From assembly GCA_019510305.1 (NCBI GenBank), contig JAEKKN010000017.1, positions 1-64,000 on the forward strand: 64,000 nt of DNA, in the 5' to 3' direction. The position numbers and the translations under genes were made by a program. The notes under the pieces are model-generated. The model did not search any database. It saw only the letters and a list, made by a program, of their open reading frames with translations, and had not been told where the DNA came from. Below, piece after piece: positions 36,053 through 44,719 of the stretch (position 1 is its first letter; each line of letters starts with the position of its first letter). Origin of the DNA: Microbacterium sp. (GTDB lineage Bacteria > Actinomycetota > Actinomycetes > Actinomycetales > Microbacteriaceae).

Positions 36053-36838
36053 TCATCCGTCGGCGGCGCGACCCACGTGCATCTCGATGACGTAGCGGTC
36101 TCCCCGATAGAGCGACCGGCCGAACTCGACCGTCTTGCCCATGTTGTCGTGAGCCTTGCGTTCGATGGCGAAGCAGGGCTCGCCGGCGTCCGTCTCCAGG
36201 CGCACCGCGTCTTCGGGGGAGAGCCTGTCGATCGCGACCGTCTGCTCGGCGTTCTCCGGACGCACGCCGTAAGCGCGGTCGAGCACCTCGTAGAGGGAAT
36301 CGGTCTCGGACATCCTGGCGAGCAGATCAGGAAAACGCGAGGCGGGGAGGTTGGTCGTCTCGTAGGCCATCGCCGTGCCGTCGGCAGTCCTGACGCGCTC
36401 GATGCGCACGACGAGGTCGCCCTCGGCGAGGTCGAGCGCCGCTGCGACCACTGCGGACGCGGGTTCGAGCCGCGCGACGAAGTCGCGTGCGCCCGGCTCC
36501 ATTCCGCGGAACCGCATGTCCTCTGTGAAGGAACGGAATATCTCCGAATGGGCCAATCGCGGATGCTGCACGAAGGCGCCGCGGCCAGGCTCTCGGCGGA
36601 CCAGACCTGCGGATTCCAGGCTGTCGATAGCGCCACGGACCGTCATCCGGGCGACGCCGAACTGCTCGGCGAGCACCCGCTCGGAGGGCAGCAGGGTGTC
36701 GGGCCGAGAGGATGCGGCGAAGGCCGCGAGGGCCTTGCGGATCTGCTCGCCCTTGCCCGGTTCGCCGTCGCCGTCTCCGACCTGCGCTGCCAGCAGGCCG
36801 ATCTCGTCGCCGCCGTCGGAATGCTTGGACCGTGCCAC
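36053..36838 (-). CDS. GntR/HutC-family regulator with UTRA domain (DasR/NagR-like)
   Basis: A 261-residue regulator. Residues 28-95 form the winged helix (KALAAFAASSRPDTLLPSERVLAEQFGVARMTVRGAIDSLE, then GLVRREPGRGAFV), and about 105-255 form the UTRA effector domain (LARMSETDSLYEVLDRAYG, FAIERKAHDN, EFGRSLYRGDRYVIEMHV). DasR and NagR proteins of this type bind glucosamine-6-phosphate or GlcNAc-6-phosphate and leave TGGTCTAGACCA-like sites. Three such sites lie around this gene: one before the hexosaminidase, two before the importer. It is therefore probably the local amino-sugar repressor. GTG 36838 has AAGGGG upstream. The link to DasR rests on domain type plus operators, not on a sequence search. 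Confidence 0.87.
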   Translation of the reverse strand: MARSKHSDGGDEIGLLAAQVGDGDGEPGKGEQIRKALAAFAASSRPDTLLPSERVLAEQFGVARMTVRGAIDSLESAGLVRREPGRGAFVQHPRLAHSEIFRSFTEDMRFRGMEPGARDFVARLEPASAVVAAALDLAEGDLVVRIERVRTADGTAMAYETTNLPASRFPDLLARMSETDSLYEVLDRAYGVRPENAEQTVAIDRLSPEDAVRLETDAGEPCFAIERKAHDNMGKTVEFGRSLYRGDRYVIEMHVGRAADG

Positions 36839-36903
36839 CGTGGAAAGCCCCTTCTCGTGCGCTTGCGCGCGTAGTGAGTCATCTTAGGCCGGTGGGGTGG
36901 GAG

Positions 36904-36919
36904 ATTGGTCTATACCGGC
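36904..36919. promoter_or_regulatory. DasR-like operator, distal copy before the importer
   Basis: ATTGGTCTATACCGGC keeps the TGGTCTA-ACC core of the dre box (12 of 16 bases). Confidence 0.65.
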
Positions 36920-36929
36920 ACCGTTGACA

Positions 36930-36945
36930 AACGGTATAGACCAGT
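36930..36945. promoter_or_regulatory. DasR-like operator, proximal copy, beside a TTGACA -35 box
   Basis: On the minus strand this reads ACTGGTCTATACCGTT, 13 of 16 bases of the dre consensus. A perfect -35 box TTGACA (36924-36929) ends just before it, so the site fills the promoter spacer. With the distal copy it forms an inverted pair. Confidence 0.75.
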
Positions 36946-37028
36946 ATTACTGTGGCCCCACCCCAACAAGCACCGCCTCACCACTGCCGCCGAATTCGAT
37001 TCGGAGCAGTCCCACCAAGAGGAGCACG

Positions 37029-38306
37029 ATGTCGAAATTCAGAAAGGCCACGCTCGCGGCAGCAGCACTGACCGTCAGCACACTCGTACTCGCCGGATGC
37101 GCGCCGAGCGCCGGACCCGCTGGTGCGGACGGCGACGACTCCACGATCACGGTATGGGGATGGAGGCAGGAGGACGCGAAGACGTACGACAAGATCTTCA
37201 CCGCCTTCGAAGACGCTCACCCCGGCGTGACCGTCGAGTACGTGCCCTATCTCAACACCGAGTACGACACGATCCTGTCGACCGGGCTCAAGGACGCGAG
37301 CGGCCCGGATGTCGCCCAGCTGCGCTCGTACGGACTGCTGCAGCCACTGGTGGAGTCGGGAGACCTCGTCGCGCTCGATGACGAGGTCGCCGACCTCGCC
37401 GACTTCTCGCCGTCTGTCCTGGATGGTGCCCGCGGCGTCTCCGACGGTGCGGTGTACGGCGTTCCGTTCGCGATCCAGACGCTGCACGTCATCTACAACA
37501 AGGCCGTGTTCGACGAGCTCGGGATCGAAGAGCCCACGACCTGGGACGAGATGATCAGCGCGTTCGACGAGATCAAGGCCTCGGGCATCACGCCTCTCGC
37601 CAACACCGTGACCGACACGTGGATGCTGCCGATCGAGCAGGAGATCTTCGGCGCCGGCACCTACGGCGCAACCCCGTACCTGGAGAAGATGCTCGACGGC
37701 GAAGCTTCATTCACAGATGCGCCGTGGGTGGATTCGGTCGACGCGTGGACGAGTACTCGCGCCTATTGGGGCGATGCCTACCAGGGCACCAGCTACGAAG
37801 ACGCGCAGGCCCTGTTCACATCCGGGAAGGCAGCGGCGTTCCCCGGTGGTATCTGGGAGCTCGCCAACTTCCGCAAAGCGAACCCCGATCTCGAGCTCGG
37901 CATCTTCAACGCGCCGGCTCCCGATGGCTCCGGTGTTCCAGTGCCCGGATACGTCGACGGATCCTTCGGCGTCTCGAACGCCAGCGACAACAAGGACGCG
38001 GCGCTCGAGCTCGTGCAGTGGATGGCGACCGCCGACTTCGGCCAGGCCTTCACCGATGAGCTCGCGCAGATCTCGCCCGTCCCCGGCGTGACGCCGTCGG
38101 ACCCGCTGCTCGCTGAAGCGGTGGATGCGTACGCGGCCGAGCCGAGTCCCTACATCACCTATGCCTACTTCTCCGGGGGCACCCCCGGGGCCTGGGACCT
38201 CGCCTCCTCGTCGTTCTCGAGCCTCATCCTCGATGAGATCGATGCGGCTGCTGCGGCGGGCAAGATCCAGCAGGGCATCGATCAGTGGTTCACACCTCGC
38301 TCATGA
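37029..38306 (+). CDS. ABC transporter sugar-binding lipoprotein (family 1)
   Basis: A 425-residue lipoprotein with lipobox VLAGC (cleavage before the cysteine at about residue 24) and the family 1 carbohydrate-binding layout (ITVWGWRQEDAKTYDKIFTAFEDAHPGVTVEYVPY; FTSGKAAAFPGGIWELANFR). It binds the sugar outside the membrane and passes it to the two permeases that follow. Two DasR-like boxes in its promoter, and a BadF-type amino-sugar kinase in the same operon, point to GlcNAc, chitobiose or a related hexosamine oligomer as ligand. ATG 37029 has AGAGGAG upstream. No ATPase gene is in the operon; a shared MsiK-type ATPase encoded elsewhere would be needed, as is normal for such actinobacterial importers. 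Confidence 0.9.
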   Translation: MSKFRKATLAAAALTVSTLVLAGCAPSAGPAGADGDDSTITVWGWRQEDAKTYDKIFTAFEDAHPGVTVEYVPYLNTEYDTILSTGLKDASGPDVAQLRSYGLLQPLVESGDLVALDDEVADLADFSPSVLDGARGVSDGAVYGVPFAIQTLHVIYNKAVFDELGIEEPTTWDEMISAFDEIKASGITPLANTVTDTWMLPIEQEIFGAGTYGATPYLEKMLDGEASFTDAPWVDSVDAWTSTRAYWGDAYQGTSYEDAQALFTSGKAAAFPGGIWELANFRKANPDLELGIFNAPAPDGSGVPVPGYVDGSFGVSNASDNKDAALELVQWMATADFGQAFTDELAQISPVPGVTPSDPLLAEAVDAYAAEPSPYITYAYFSGGTPGAWDLASSSFSSLILDEIDAAAAAGKIQQGIDQWFTPRS

Positions 38307-39229
38307 TGCGAACACGAGCGCGGGGCCGATACTCGCCCGAGCATGTCTCGTTCGGGTGGATCGCGTTGTTCAGCGGCCCCGCTCTCGTGTTGTACACCGT
38401 TCTGGTCATCGTCCCGATCTTCACCGCCTTCGTCTACGGCCTCTTCACCTGGAAGGGGACGACGCCTGATGCGTTCGTCGGTCTCGGCAACTACGTCGAG
38501 CTGTTCACGCGCTACCCCGTCAACGAGCAGCTCGGTTCCGCCCTGTGGCACAACGTCCTCTTCTTCGTCGGCACGATGGCGATCCAGAACACCATCGGCC
38601 TCGGCCTCGCGGTACTCCTCCACCGGACCAGACGCGGCAAGCGGGTGTTCCAGACGCTGTACTCCACGCCCTACCTGCTCAGCCCGCTGATCGTCGGATA
38701 CCTGTGGGCGATGCTCCTCAGCCCGACGTTCGGGCCGATCAACGAGGCGCTCCGGGCCGTGGGGCTCGATGCGCTGGCGCTTCCCTGGCTGGGGCAGCCG
38801 AGCACCGCACTCCCGGTGCTCATACTGATCAACGCCTGGCAGTGGATCGGCGGTCCGCTGCTGATCTTCGGAGCGGCGCTCGGCGGCATCCCGGCCGAGC
38901 TCGAAGAGGCGGGTCAACTGGACGGCGCCTCCAGCTGGCGGCTGTTCTGGGCGGTGAGGTTCCCGATGATCATGCCGGCCGTCGGTGTCATCACGGTGCT
39001 CACCTTCATCGGCTGCTTCAACATCTTCGATCTCGTCTACGCGCTCGGCGGCTCCAACGGCGGGCCGTCCGGGTCTATGGATGTGCTCGGACTCCTCTAC
39101 TACCGGCTCGCCTTCGACGGCGGGACCAACGCCATCGGGGATTCCTCGGCCATGGCCGTGCTCATGTTCATCCTCGTGTTCGGAGTGGCGATCGCTCTCG
39201 AACGACTTCTGCGACGCCGGGAGGCGTGA
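38303..39229 (+). CDS. ABC transporter permease, MalF/UgpA type
   Basis: A 308-residue membrane protein with six helices and the EAA loop (EELEEAGQLDGASSWRLFWAVRFPMIMPA) that contacts the ATPase. It belongs to the CUT1 carbohydrate permeases. ATG 38303 overlaps the stop of the binding-protein gene (ATGA); an in-frame GTG at 38285 is possible but would lie inside that gene. The next permease starts one base inside its stop. Together they form the membrane channel of the DasR-linked importer. Confidence 0.9.
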   Translation: MMRTRARGRYSPEHVSFGWIALFSGPALVLYTVLVIVPIFTAFVYGLFTWKGTTPDAFVGLGNYVELFTRYPVNEQLGSALWHNVLFFVGTMAIQNTIGLGLAVLLHRTRRGKRVFQTLYSTPYLLSPLIVGYLWAMLLSPTFGPINEALRAVGLDALALPWLGQPSTALPVLILINAWQWIGGPLLIFGAALGGIPAELEEAGQLDGASSWRLFWAVRFPMIMPAVGVITVLTFIGCFNIFDLVYALGGSNGGPSGSMDVLGLLYYRLAFDGGTNAIGDSSAMAVLMFILVFGVAIALERLLRRREA

Positions 39230-40134
39230 TGACTTCCACACTCGTGCGGACGGGTCCCTCACAGGCTTCGCCGCCCACGCCTACTCTCGCTGCGCCGACG
39301 CGCACGCGTAGGAGGAGGATGCTCGGCACCCGTCTCGCGGTTCAGGCAGTGCTCTGGATCTACGCGGGCGTGGCGTTCGGGCCGATCCTGCTCGTGCTCC
39401 TCGGATCCCTCCGGCCAACGAATGAGATCCTGCAGAATCCGATCGCCCTGCCGACGAGCTTCGATCTGTCCAACTACGTGCGTGCGTGGGAGTCCGCGTC
39501 GCTGGGGACGTATTTCGTCAACTCCGTGTTCATCACCATCTGCTCGGTGGCGCTGTGCGTGAGCGTCTCGGTCGCCGCGGCGTACATCATCACCCGAAGA
39601 GTGTTCCGTGGACGGGCGTTTCTGGCCGCCTTCTTCATCGCCGGGCTGATGGTCCCCGCGAAGCTGGGGCTCCTGCCGATCTATTACATGTTTCAGGCCG
39701 GCGGGCTGGTCGACACCCATCTCGGACTGATCCTGCTCTACGCCGCCAGCGGCATCCCCTTCACGATGTTCGTGCTGATGGGATTCATGCGCGGACTTCC
39801 GGTCGAGCTGGAAGAAGCTGCGCGCCTCGATGGCGCCAACGACGGACGCATCTTCTGGTCGGTCATCCTTCCCCTGGTGCGGCCCGCCTTGGCGGTGGTC
39901 ACGATCTTCCAGTTCGCGCCAACATGGAACGACTTCTTCTATCCGCTCGTCCTCCTGCGAGACACCGACAAGTACACGATCCCCGTCGGCTTGACCCAGT
40001 TCTTCGGTGAGTACTCGGCCGACAGGGGCACGTTGTTCGCGGGTCTGATCATCGCGCTGCTTCCGCTTGCCATCGTCTTCGCCTTCGCTTCCAAGCAGAT
40101 CATGTCGGGCCTGACCGCGGGGATCAGCAAGTGA
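39229..40134 (+). CDS. ABC transporter permease, MalG/UgpE type
   Basis: A 301-residue six-helix permease, the second CUT1 channel subunit. The EAA loop is ELEEAARLDGANDGRIFWSVILPLVRPA, and the family's conserved end (QFAPTWNDFFYPLVLLRD, ending GLTAGISK) is intact. Its ATG overlaps the previous stop by one base, and its own stop overlaps the kinase GTG, so translation is coupled along the operon. A polar stretch of about 30 residues rich in Thr, Pro and Arg precedes the first helix, as is common in actinobacterial members. Confidence 0.9.
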   Translation: MTSTLVRTGPSQASPPTPTLAAPTRTRRRRMLGTRLAVQAVLWIYAGVAFGPILLVLLGSLRPTNEILQNPIALPTSFDLSNYVRAWESASLGTYFVNSVFITICSVALCVSVSVAAAYIITRRVFRGRAFLAAFFIAGLMVPAKLGLLPIYYMFQAGGLVDTHLGLILLYAASGIPFTMFVLMGFMRGLPVELEEAARLDGANDGRIFWSVILPLVRPALAVVTIFQFAPTWNDFFYPLVLLRDTDKYTIPVGLTQFFGEYSADRGTLFAGLIIALLPLAIVFAFASKQIMSGLTAGISK

Positions 40135-41084
40135 GCGCGGTCGCCGCCATCGACGGGGGCAAATCGGGCCTGCGCATGCGCATCGTCAGAGACACCGGTG
40201 AATCGGAGGGAAGTGGACCGGGGTTCGTGTACTCCGGCGAGGCGGCCGACCACGCCGCCATCCTGTCGTCAGTGCGGACAGCCCGCGAAGACGCGGAGGC
40301 CGGAACGGAGCAGGCTCTCGACGCCGTAGTCCTCGGCCTGACGGGAGTTCCCGGTGAGCCGGCAGAGCGCTCGGCATTGGCGTCAGCTCTCGAGCGGGAA
40401 CTCGACGCGACCGTTCTGCTGCTCGATGACGCGATCCTCGCCCACGCCGGAGCGGTCGCCGGCCCGGGGACGGTCGTGTGCGCCGGGACCGGAAGCATCG
40501 TCCTCAGCATCGACGAAGACGGCACGGCGGCATCGGCGGACGGATGGGGGCCGATACTCGGGGATCGGGGCAGCGCCTACGCGATCGGACTCGCGGGCTT
40601 GAGAGCGGCCGCAGGCGCGATCGACGGTACCGCCATCGAGACCTCGCTCTCCGCAGAACTCCGACGGCTGCTGGGCGGCGACGTCTCCATCGCCGCCCTC
40701 CAGCGGTTCTACCGCGACGGCTCGACGTCGACGCCGTCCGTCGCCGCGTTCGCCCTCGAGGTCGCCAAGGCGGCAGAGACCGGTGATCGCGCCGCGTCGT
40801 CGATCCTGCAGGACGCGGCCATCGAGCTCGCCGAGACGATCGTCTCGGCCGCGGCCCACGCTCCAGGACACCCGATCAGCTACTCGGGCAGGATGCTCGC
40901 CGTGAACGCGTCGTTCCGCGAGGCGGTCGAGCGTGAACTGGGGTCGCGGGGCCTCTTCCTCGCAGCCCCGAGAGGCGACGCCCTCGCCGGCGGCATCCGC
41001 CTCGCACAGCAGCGGGCGCACGGAGGATCTGCAGGCCTCTACGAGAAGGCCATTCGCGCCTGGGAAGGAGAGCGGCTTTGCTGA
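40131..41084 (+). CDS. BadF/BadG-type sugar kinase (N-acetylglucosamine kinase-like)
   Basis: A 317-residue ASKHA-fold ATPase. The phosphate-1 loop is IDGGKSGLR (residues 7-15); CAGTGSIVLS is the phosphate-2 loop; GPILGDRGSAYAIG matches the GlcNAc-kinase group, and YSGRMLAVNASFREAVE is the adenosine region. Relatives phosphorylate GlcNAc, glucosamine or other hexosamines. In this DasR-linked operon the expected reaction is phosphorylation of the imported amino sugar, which would also create the 6-phosphate effector of the regulator. GTG 40131 overlaps the permease stop. It is followed directly by the ceramidase-like enzyme. Confidence 0.82.
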   Translation: MSAVAAIDGGKSGLRMRIVRDTGESEGSGPGFVYSGEAADHAAILSSVRTAREDAEAGTEQALDAVVLGLTGVPGEPAERSALASALERELDATVLLLDDAILAHAGAVAGPGTVVCAGTGSIVLSIDEDGTAASADGWGPILGDRGSAYAIGLAGLRAAAGAIDGTAIETSLSAELRRLLGGDVSIAALQRFYRDGSTSTPSVAAFALEVAKAAETGDRAASSILQDAAIELAETIVSAAAHAPGHPISYSGRMLAVNASFREAVERELGSRGLFLAAPRGDALAGGIRLAQQRAHGGSAGLYEKAIRAWEGERLC

Positions 41085-42337
41085 AGTTCGGCCACGGAAA
41101 GGCGACGCTGGGCGTGGTGCTCGGCGAACAGCTCGGCGGATACATCGATCGGACGGAAGGGGTGCTGGGATCGATCGAGCCGCTCGAGGTGCATGCCGTC
41201 AGCGTCGACGGGGATTCCTCACGGCTGGTGCTTCTCGTCGTCGACCTCATCTGCGTGAACACCGATCTGGTGGCGCGGATACGCGCAGCGGCCACGGATC
41301 TCGGCGTGTCGGACGTGTGGGTGTCTGCCACCCATGCGCACTCCACCCCGGAGGCCGGATGCTACCCGGGCGGGGCGGCGACCCCGAAGGCGCTCGCCGA
41401 TCGTGTCGTCCGGTCCTCTCTCGCCGCGATGCGCAGAGCGATCGCCGCCGAAGCCCCGGGGCGGGTGCGCGCCGTGCGCAGCGTCGTCTCGGGAGTCGCC
41501 GGCCGCCGGAATGTTCCCCCCGGCGAGACCCCCCGAGTGCCCATCGACGTCCTGATCGTGGAGGAGATGGCCCCGAGCGACGAGAGCCCGCGCATCCGGG
41601 GCATGCTGGTCATCTCTCCGGTGCACCCCACTGTGCTCCCGCCAGACAACAGACTCGCGAGTGCGGATCTCACCGGCGGGATACGTCGGGCGCTCGCACG
41701 CGACGCCGAGTGGGTGGTCGCTGCGACCGGAGCGGCGGGTGACATCAGCACCCGGACGACGCGACAGGCGAGGGACACGGCTGAGGTGAACCGGCTCGCC
41801 GCACGGATCGCGGATGCCGTTCGCTCCGCGATCGCCGAGGGCACGGATGAGCGCCATCCGGAGGCCGACGCGACGCTCACGGCACCGCTCGCCACGACGC
41901 TCGATCTTCCGGCGCGACCTCGGACTCCCGATGCGACCGCCGATGATCGGCCGGCGCACCGGGATCCGTTCTCGGCGCGCAGACGGATCGTGCTCGAGCA
42001 GGGCATCGCGATCGCCGAAGAGAGTCGCGCGCGGCTGTCGACTTCGCAGCACAGCGTCACGATCGAAGTCTGTGCACTCGGAGAGGTGCAGCTCGTCGCG
42101 ATTCCTGCGGAGCTGTATCTCGGATTGGCCGAGCAGATTCGCGATGGCAATCCCACGCATCCGACGATCGTCCTCGGTTACACCAACGGCTATCTCGGCT
42201 ATGTCCCCGACCGGGAGGCGCCGCTGAGCTACGAGACCGTGGTCAGCCCGGTGGCTGAAGGAAGCGGCGAAGCGATCGTCGCGACAGCGCTCGGACTGCT
42301 GTCGGATGCCGACGCAGCCACCGCCCTCGTGAAATGA
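41078..42337 (+). CDS. neutral-ceramidase-like zinc amidohydrolase
   Basis: A 419-residue protein matching the N-terminal catalytic domain of neutral/alkaline ceramidases and lacking the C-terminal immunoglobulin domain. All catalytic motifs can be placed: zinc histidines in THAHS (H86, H88) and PVHPT (H183), the serine motif GDIS (S224), the zinc Glu in IPAELY (E345) and the tyrosine in GYLGYVP (Y375). Ceramidases cut the amide of N-acylsphingosine, but this one has no signal peptide and sits between an amino-sugar kinase and a SIS protein. An amide-cutting role on an N-acyl hexosamine is a reasonable inference. It starts with TTG at 41078, supported by GGGAAGGAG upstream, and overlaps the kinase stop. 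Confidence 0.75.
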   Translation: MLKFGHGKATLGVVLGEQLGGYIDRTEGVLGSIEPLEVHAVSVDGDSSRLVLLVVDLICVNTDLVARIRAAATDLGVSDVWVSATHAHSTPEAGCYPGGAATPKALADRVVRSSLAAMRRAIAAEAPGRVRAVRSVVSGVAGRRNVPPGETPRVPIDVLIVEEMAPSDESPRIRGMLVISPVHPTVLPPDNRLASADLTGGIRRALARDAEWVVAATGAAGDISTRTTRQARDTAEVNRLAARIADAVRSAIAEGTDERHPEADATLTAPLATTLDLPARPRTPDATADDRPAHRDPFSARRRIVLEQGIAIAEESRARLSTSQHSVTIEVCALGEVQLVAIPAELYLGLAEQIRDGNPTHPTIVLGYTNGYLGYVPDREAPLSYETVVSPVAEGSGEAIVATALGLLSDADAATALVK

Positions 42338-42356
42338 CCGCTCTCGTGAAGGAGAC

Positions 42357-43109
42357 ATGATGACCGAACTCGAGTATCCCGCCACCGCTCTCGACCACAT
42401 CGATCGGGTGCTCGACACCCAGCGGGCGCCGATCTCGGAGGCGACCGCACTGCTCACCGCGGCGATCCGCCGCGGCGGCATCGTGCAGGCGTTCGGAACG
42501 GGCCACTCTCGGGCGGTCACGCTCGAGCTCGCCGGGCGGGCAGGGGGACTCGCCGCTGTAGGCATGATGGCGGTCAAGGACCTGGTGCTGTTCGGCGACG
42601 TCGCCGCGGCCGACATCCTCGATCCCAAATACGAACGCACTCCTGGACTGGCGGCGCGGATCTATGAACTCGCAGCGCCGCAGCCCGAAGACGCGTTCGT
42701 CATCGTGTCCAACTCGGGCATCAACGCCGCGATCGTCGAGATGGCGGCGATCGCCCGATCCCATGGTCATCCGATCGTCGCGATCACCTCGCTGATCCAC
42801 AACGCGAGCGTCGCCACGAGGGACGACGCGGGCCGGAACCTCGCAGACCAGGCGGATGTCGTCATCGACAACTGCGCGCCGGCGGGCGATGCGACCATCG
42901 ATCTCGGCGACGGAGTGCGCATCGGCGCGGTGTCGAACCTCACCGGCATCCTCATCGCACAGATGCTCGCCGAAGGGATCACCCGTGAACTGAAGCGGGT
43001 CACCGGCGCCGCTCCGGTGTTCATCTCCGCGAACCTTCCCGAGGGAGACGCGCACAATGCGGCGCTGTACACCGCCTACGGCTCGAGGGTCAGACCGATC
43101 GAACCGTGA
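42357..43109 (+). CDS. SIS-domain sugar-phosphate-binding protein
   Basis: A 250-residue protein with a single SIS (phosphosugar isomerase) fold: GIVQAFGTGHSRAVTLELAGRAGGL near residue 40 and DAFVIVSNSGINAAIVEMA near 113 form the sugar-phosphate site, with ITRELKRVTGAAPVFISANLPEGDAHN near the end. It resembles the UPF0309 group. Other SIS proteins isomerise, deaminate or cleave phosphorylated amino sugars (GlmS, NagB-II, MurQ, AgaS). Here it is the last gene of the DasR-linked operon, with AAGGAGAC before ATG 42357. It may complete the conversion of the amino-sugar phosphate toward fructose-6-phosphate. The exact reaction is unknown. Confidence 0.82.
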   Translation: MMTELEYPATALDHIDRVLDTQRAPISEATALLTAAIRRGGIVQAFGTGHSRAVTLELAGRAGGLAAVGMMAVKDLVLFGDVAAADILDPKYERTPGLAARIYELAAPQPEDAFVIVSNSGINAAIVEMAAIARSHGHPIVAITSLIHNASVATRDDAGRNLADQADVVIDNCAPAGDATIDLGDGVRIGAVSNLTGILIAQMLAEGITRELKRVTGAAPVFISANLPEGDAHNAALYTAYGSRVRPIEP

Positions 43110-43171
43110 GGTCGCGGGCGGTTCGTGTCAACACCGTGTCGGAGAGCGTGACCGCGGCCTACGCTCGGCCC

Positions 43172-44713
43172 ATGACCGAACTCACGTATCCGACCGGGCG
43201 CGAAGACGCGCTGCGCGCCGTGCCCCGCGAAGACGGCACTGCGCCGCGGGCGCTCGTACTCGGAGCGACCGGCTACATCGGAGGGCGTCTGACTCCGCGG
43301 CTGATCGACGCGGGGTACCGGGTTCGTGTGCTGGCGCGGGATCCCGCTCGCGTCGCCTCCTCGCCGTGGGGTGACGACTGCGAGATCCTCGAGGGCGATG
43401 CGGGTGACGCAGAGGCCGTGAACCGTGCCGTGCGCGATGTCGACGTGATCTACTACCTCATCCACTCGATGGGAGCGGGCAAGGACTTCGAAGAGACCGA
43501 TCGGCGGACCGCGGGCGTCGTCGCCCGTGCAGCGAAGACGCACGGAGTGCGGCGGATCGTCTACCTGGGCGGACTGCATCCCGACGAGGTCGAGCTCTCT
43601 CCGCATCTGCGATCGCGCGTCGAGGTGGGAGAGACCCTGATGAGGTCCGGCGTTCCGGCACTCGTGCTGCAGGCGGGCGTGGTGATCGGGTCGGGGTCGG
43701 CCTCGTTCGAGATGATCAGGCATCTCACCGAGGTCCTGCCCTACATGCCGGCGCCGAAGTGGGTGCGCAATCGCATCCAGCCCATCGCCGTGCGCGACGT
43801 GCTGCACTATCTGCTGGGCGCCGCTCGCGTACCGTCCGGCGTCAACCGCACCGTCGACATCGGCGGTCCGGACATCCTCAGGTATGGGCAGATGATGAAC
43901 GGATACGCCGTCGAGGCGAATCTTCCGCAACGTGCGATCGCCCCTCTGCCGGTGCTCACGCCTCGCCTCGCATCGCTGTGGGTGGGCCTGGTCACACCCG
44001 TTCCCCACGCGATCGCCCGGCCTCTCGTGGCTTCCCTGCAGAACGAATGCGTCGTGAAGAGCGATGACATCGACGCCCTCATCCCGCCGCCCGACGAAGG
44101 GCTGACGCCCTATCGCCGTGCTGTGCGTCTGGCGCTGGGGCGTCTCGACGCCGACATGGTCGAGACGAGCTGGCAGGACGCCGAGGTGTCGGGTGCGCCC
44201 AGCGATCCTCTGCCGAGCGATCCTGACTGGGCGGGGCGTGCGGTCTTCACCGATCGGCGAGAGCTCGAGACATCCGCGTCGGTCGAACGGCTGTGGGCGG
44301 TGATACTCGGGATCGGCGGCGCGAACGGCTGGTACTCGTCGCCGCTGCTCTGGGCGACGAGGGGATGGATGGATCGGGTCATGGGAGGCGTGGGGCTCAC
44401 GCGCGGTCGACGCAACCGCACGAGGGTCCGCGTGGGTGACGCGATCGACTTCTGGCGTGTCGAGGCCGTCGACCTGACGGATGCCGGATCCCTGCTGCGC
44501 CTGCGTGCGGAGATGCGAGTGCCGGGGGAGGCGTGGCTCGAGCTGCGTGCCGTTCGTGATGGTGACGCCGCTCGTTACGAGCAGCGGGCGGTGTTCTTCC
44601 CGAAGGGGCTGACCGGGCGGTTGTACTGGTTGGCAGTGCTGCCGTTCCACGGGCTCATCTTCGCGGGGATGGCGGCGCGCATCACGGCCGCAGCAGAGGC
44701 CGACGGGAAGTGA
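43172..44713 (+). CDS. NAD(P)-binding epimerase-like protein with DUF2867 domain
   Basis: A 513-residue two-part protein. Residues 25-330 form an atypical SDR/NmrA-like Rossmann domain (LVLGATGYIGGRLTPRLIDAGYRVRVLARDP; YYLIHSMGAGKDFEETDRR). Residues 345-505 form a DUF2867 domain, a START-like fold (SVERLWAVILGIGGANGWY, FHGLIFAGMAARI). This pairing is widespread in actinobacteria and has no firm function; roles in lipid or quinone metabolism have been guessed. The start is uncertain: ATG 43172 matches the domain start but has no good ribosome site, and the frame extends to 43106. It lies between the amino-sugar operon and the carotenoid regulator and is convergent with the latter. Confidence 0.78.
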   Translation: MTELTYPTGREDALRAVPREDGTAPRALVLGATGYIGGRLTPRLIDAGYRVRVLARDPARVASSPWGDDCEILEGDAGDAEAVNRAVRDVDVIYYLIHSMGAGKDFEETDRRTAGVVARAAKTHGVRRIVYLGGLHPDEVELSPHLRSRVEVGETLMRSGVPALVLQAGVVIGSGSASFEMIRHLTEVLPYMPAPKWVRNRIQPIAVRDVLHYLLGAARVPSGVNRTVDIGGPDILRYGQMMNGYAVEANLPQRAIAPLPVLTPRLASLWVGLVTPVPHAIARPLVASLQNECVVKSDDIDALIPPPDEGLTPYRRAVRLALGRLDADMVETSWQDAEVSGAPSDPLPSDPDWAGRAVFTDRRELETSASVERLWAVILGIGGANGWYSSPLLWATRGWMDRVMGGVGLTRGRRNRTRVRVGDAIDFWRVEAVDLTDAGSLLRLRAEMRVPGEAWLELRAVRDGDAARYEQRAVFFPKGLTGRLYWLAVLPFHGLIFAGMAARITAAAEADGK

Positions 44714-44719
44714 GCGTCG

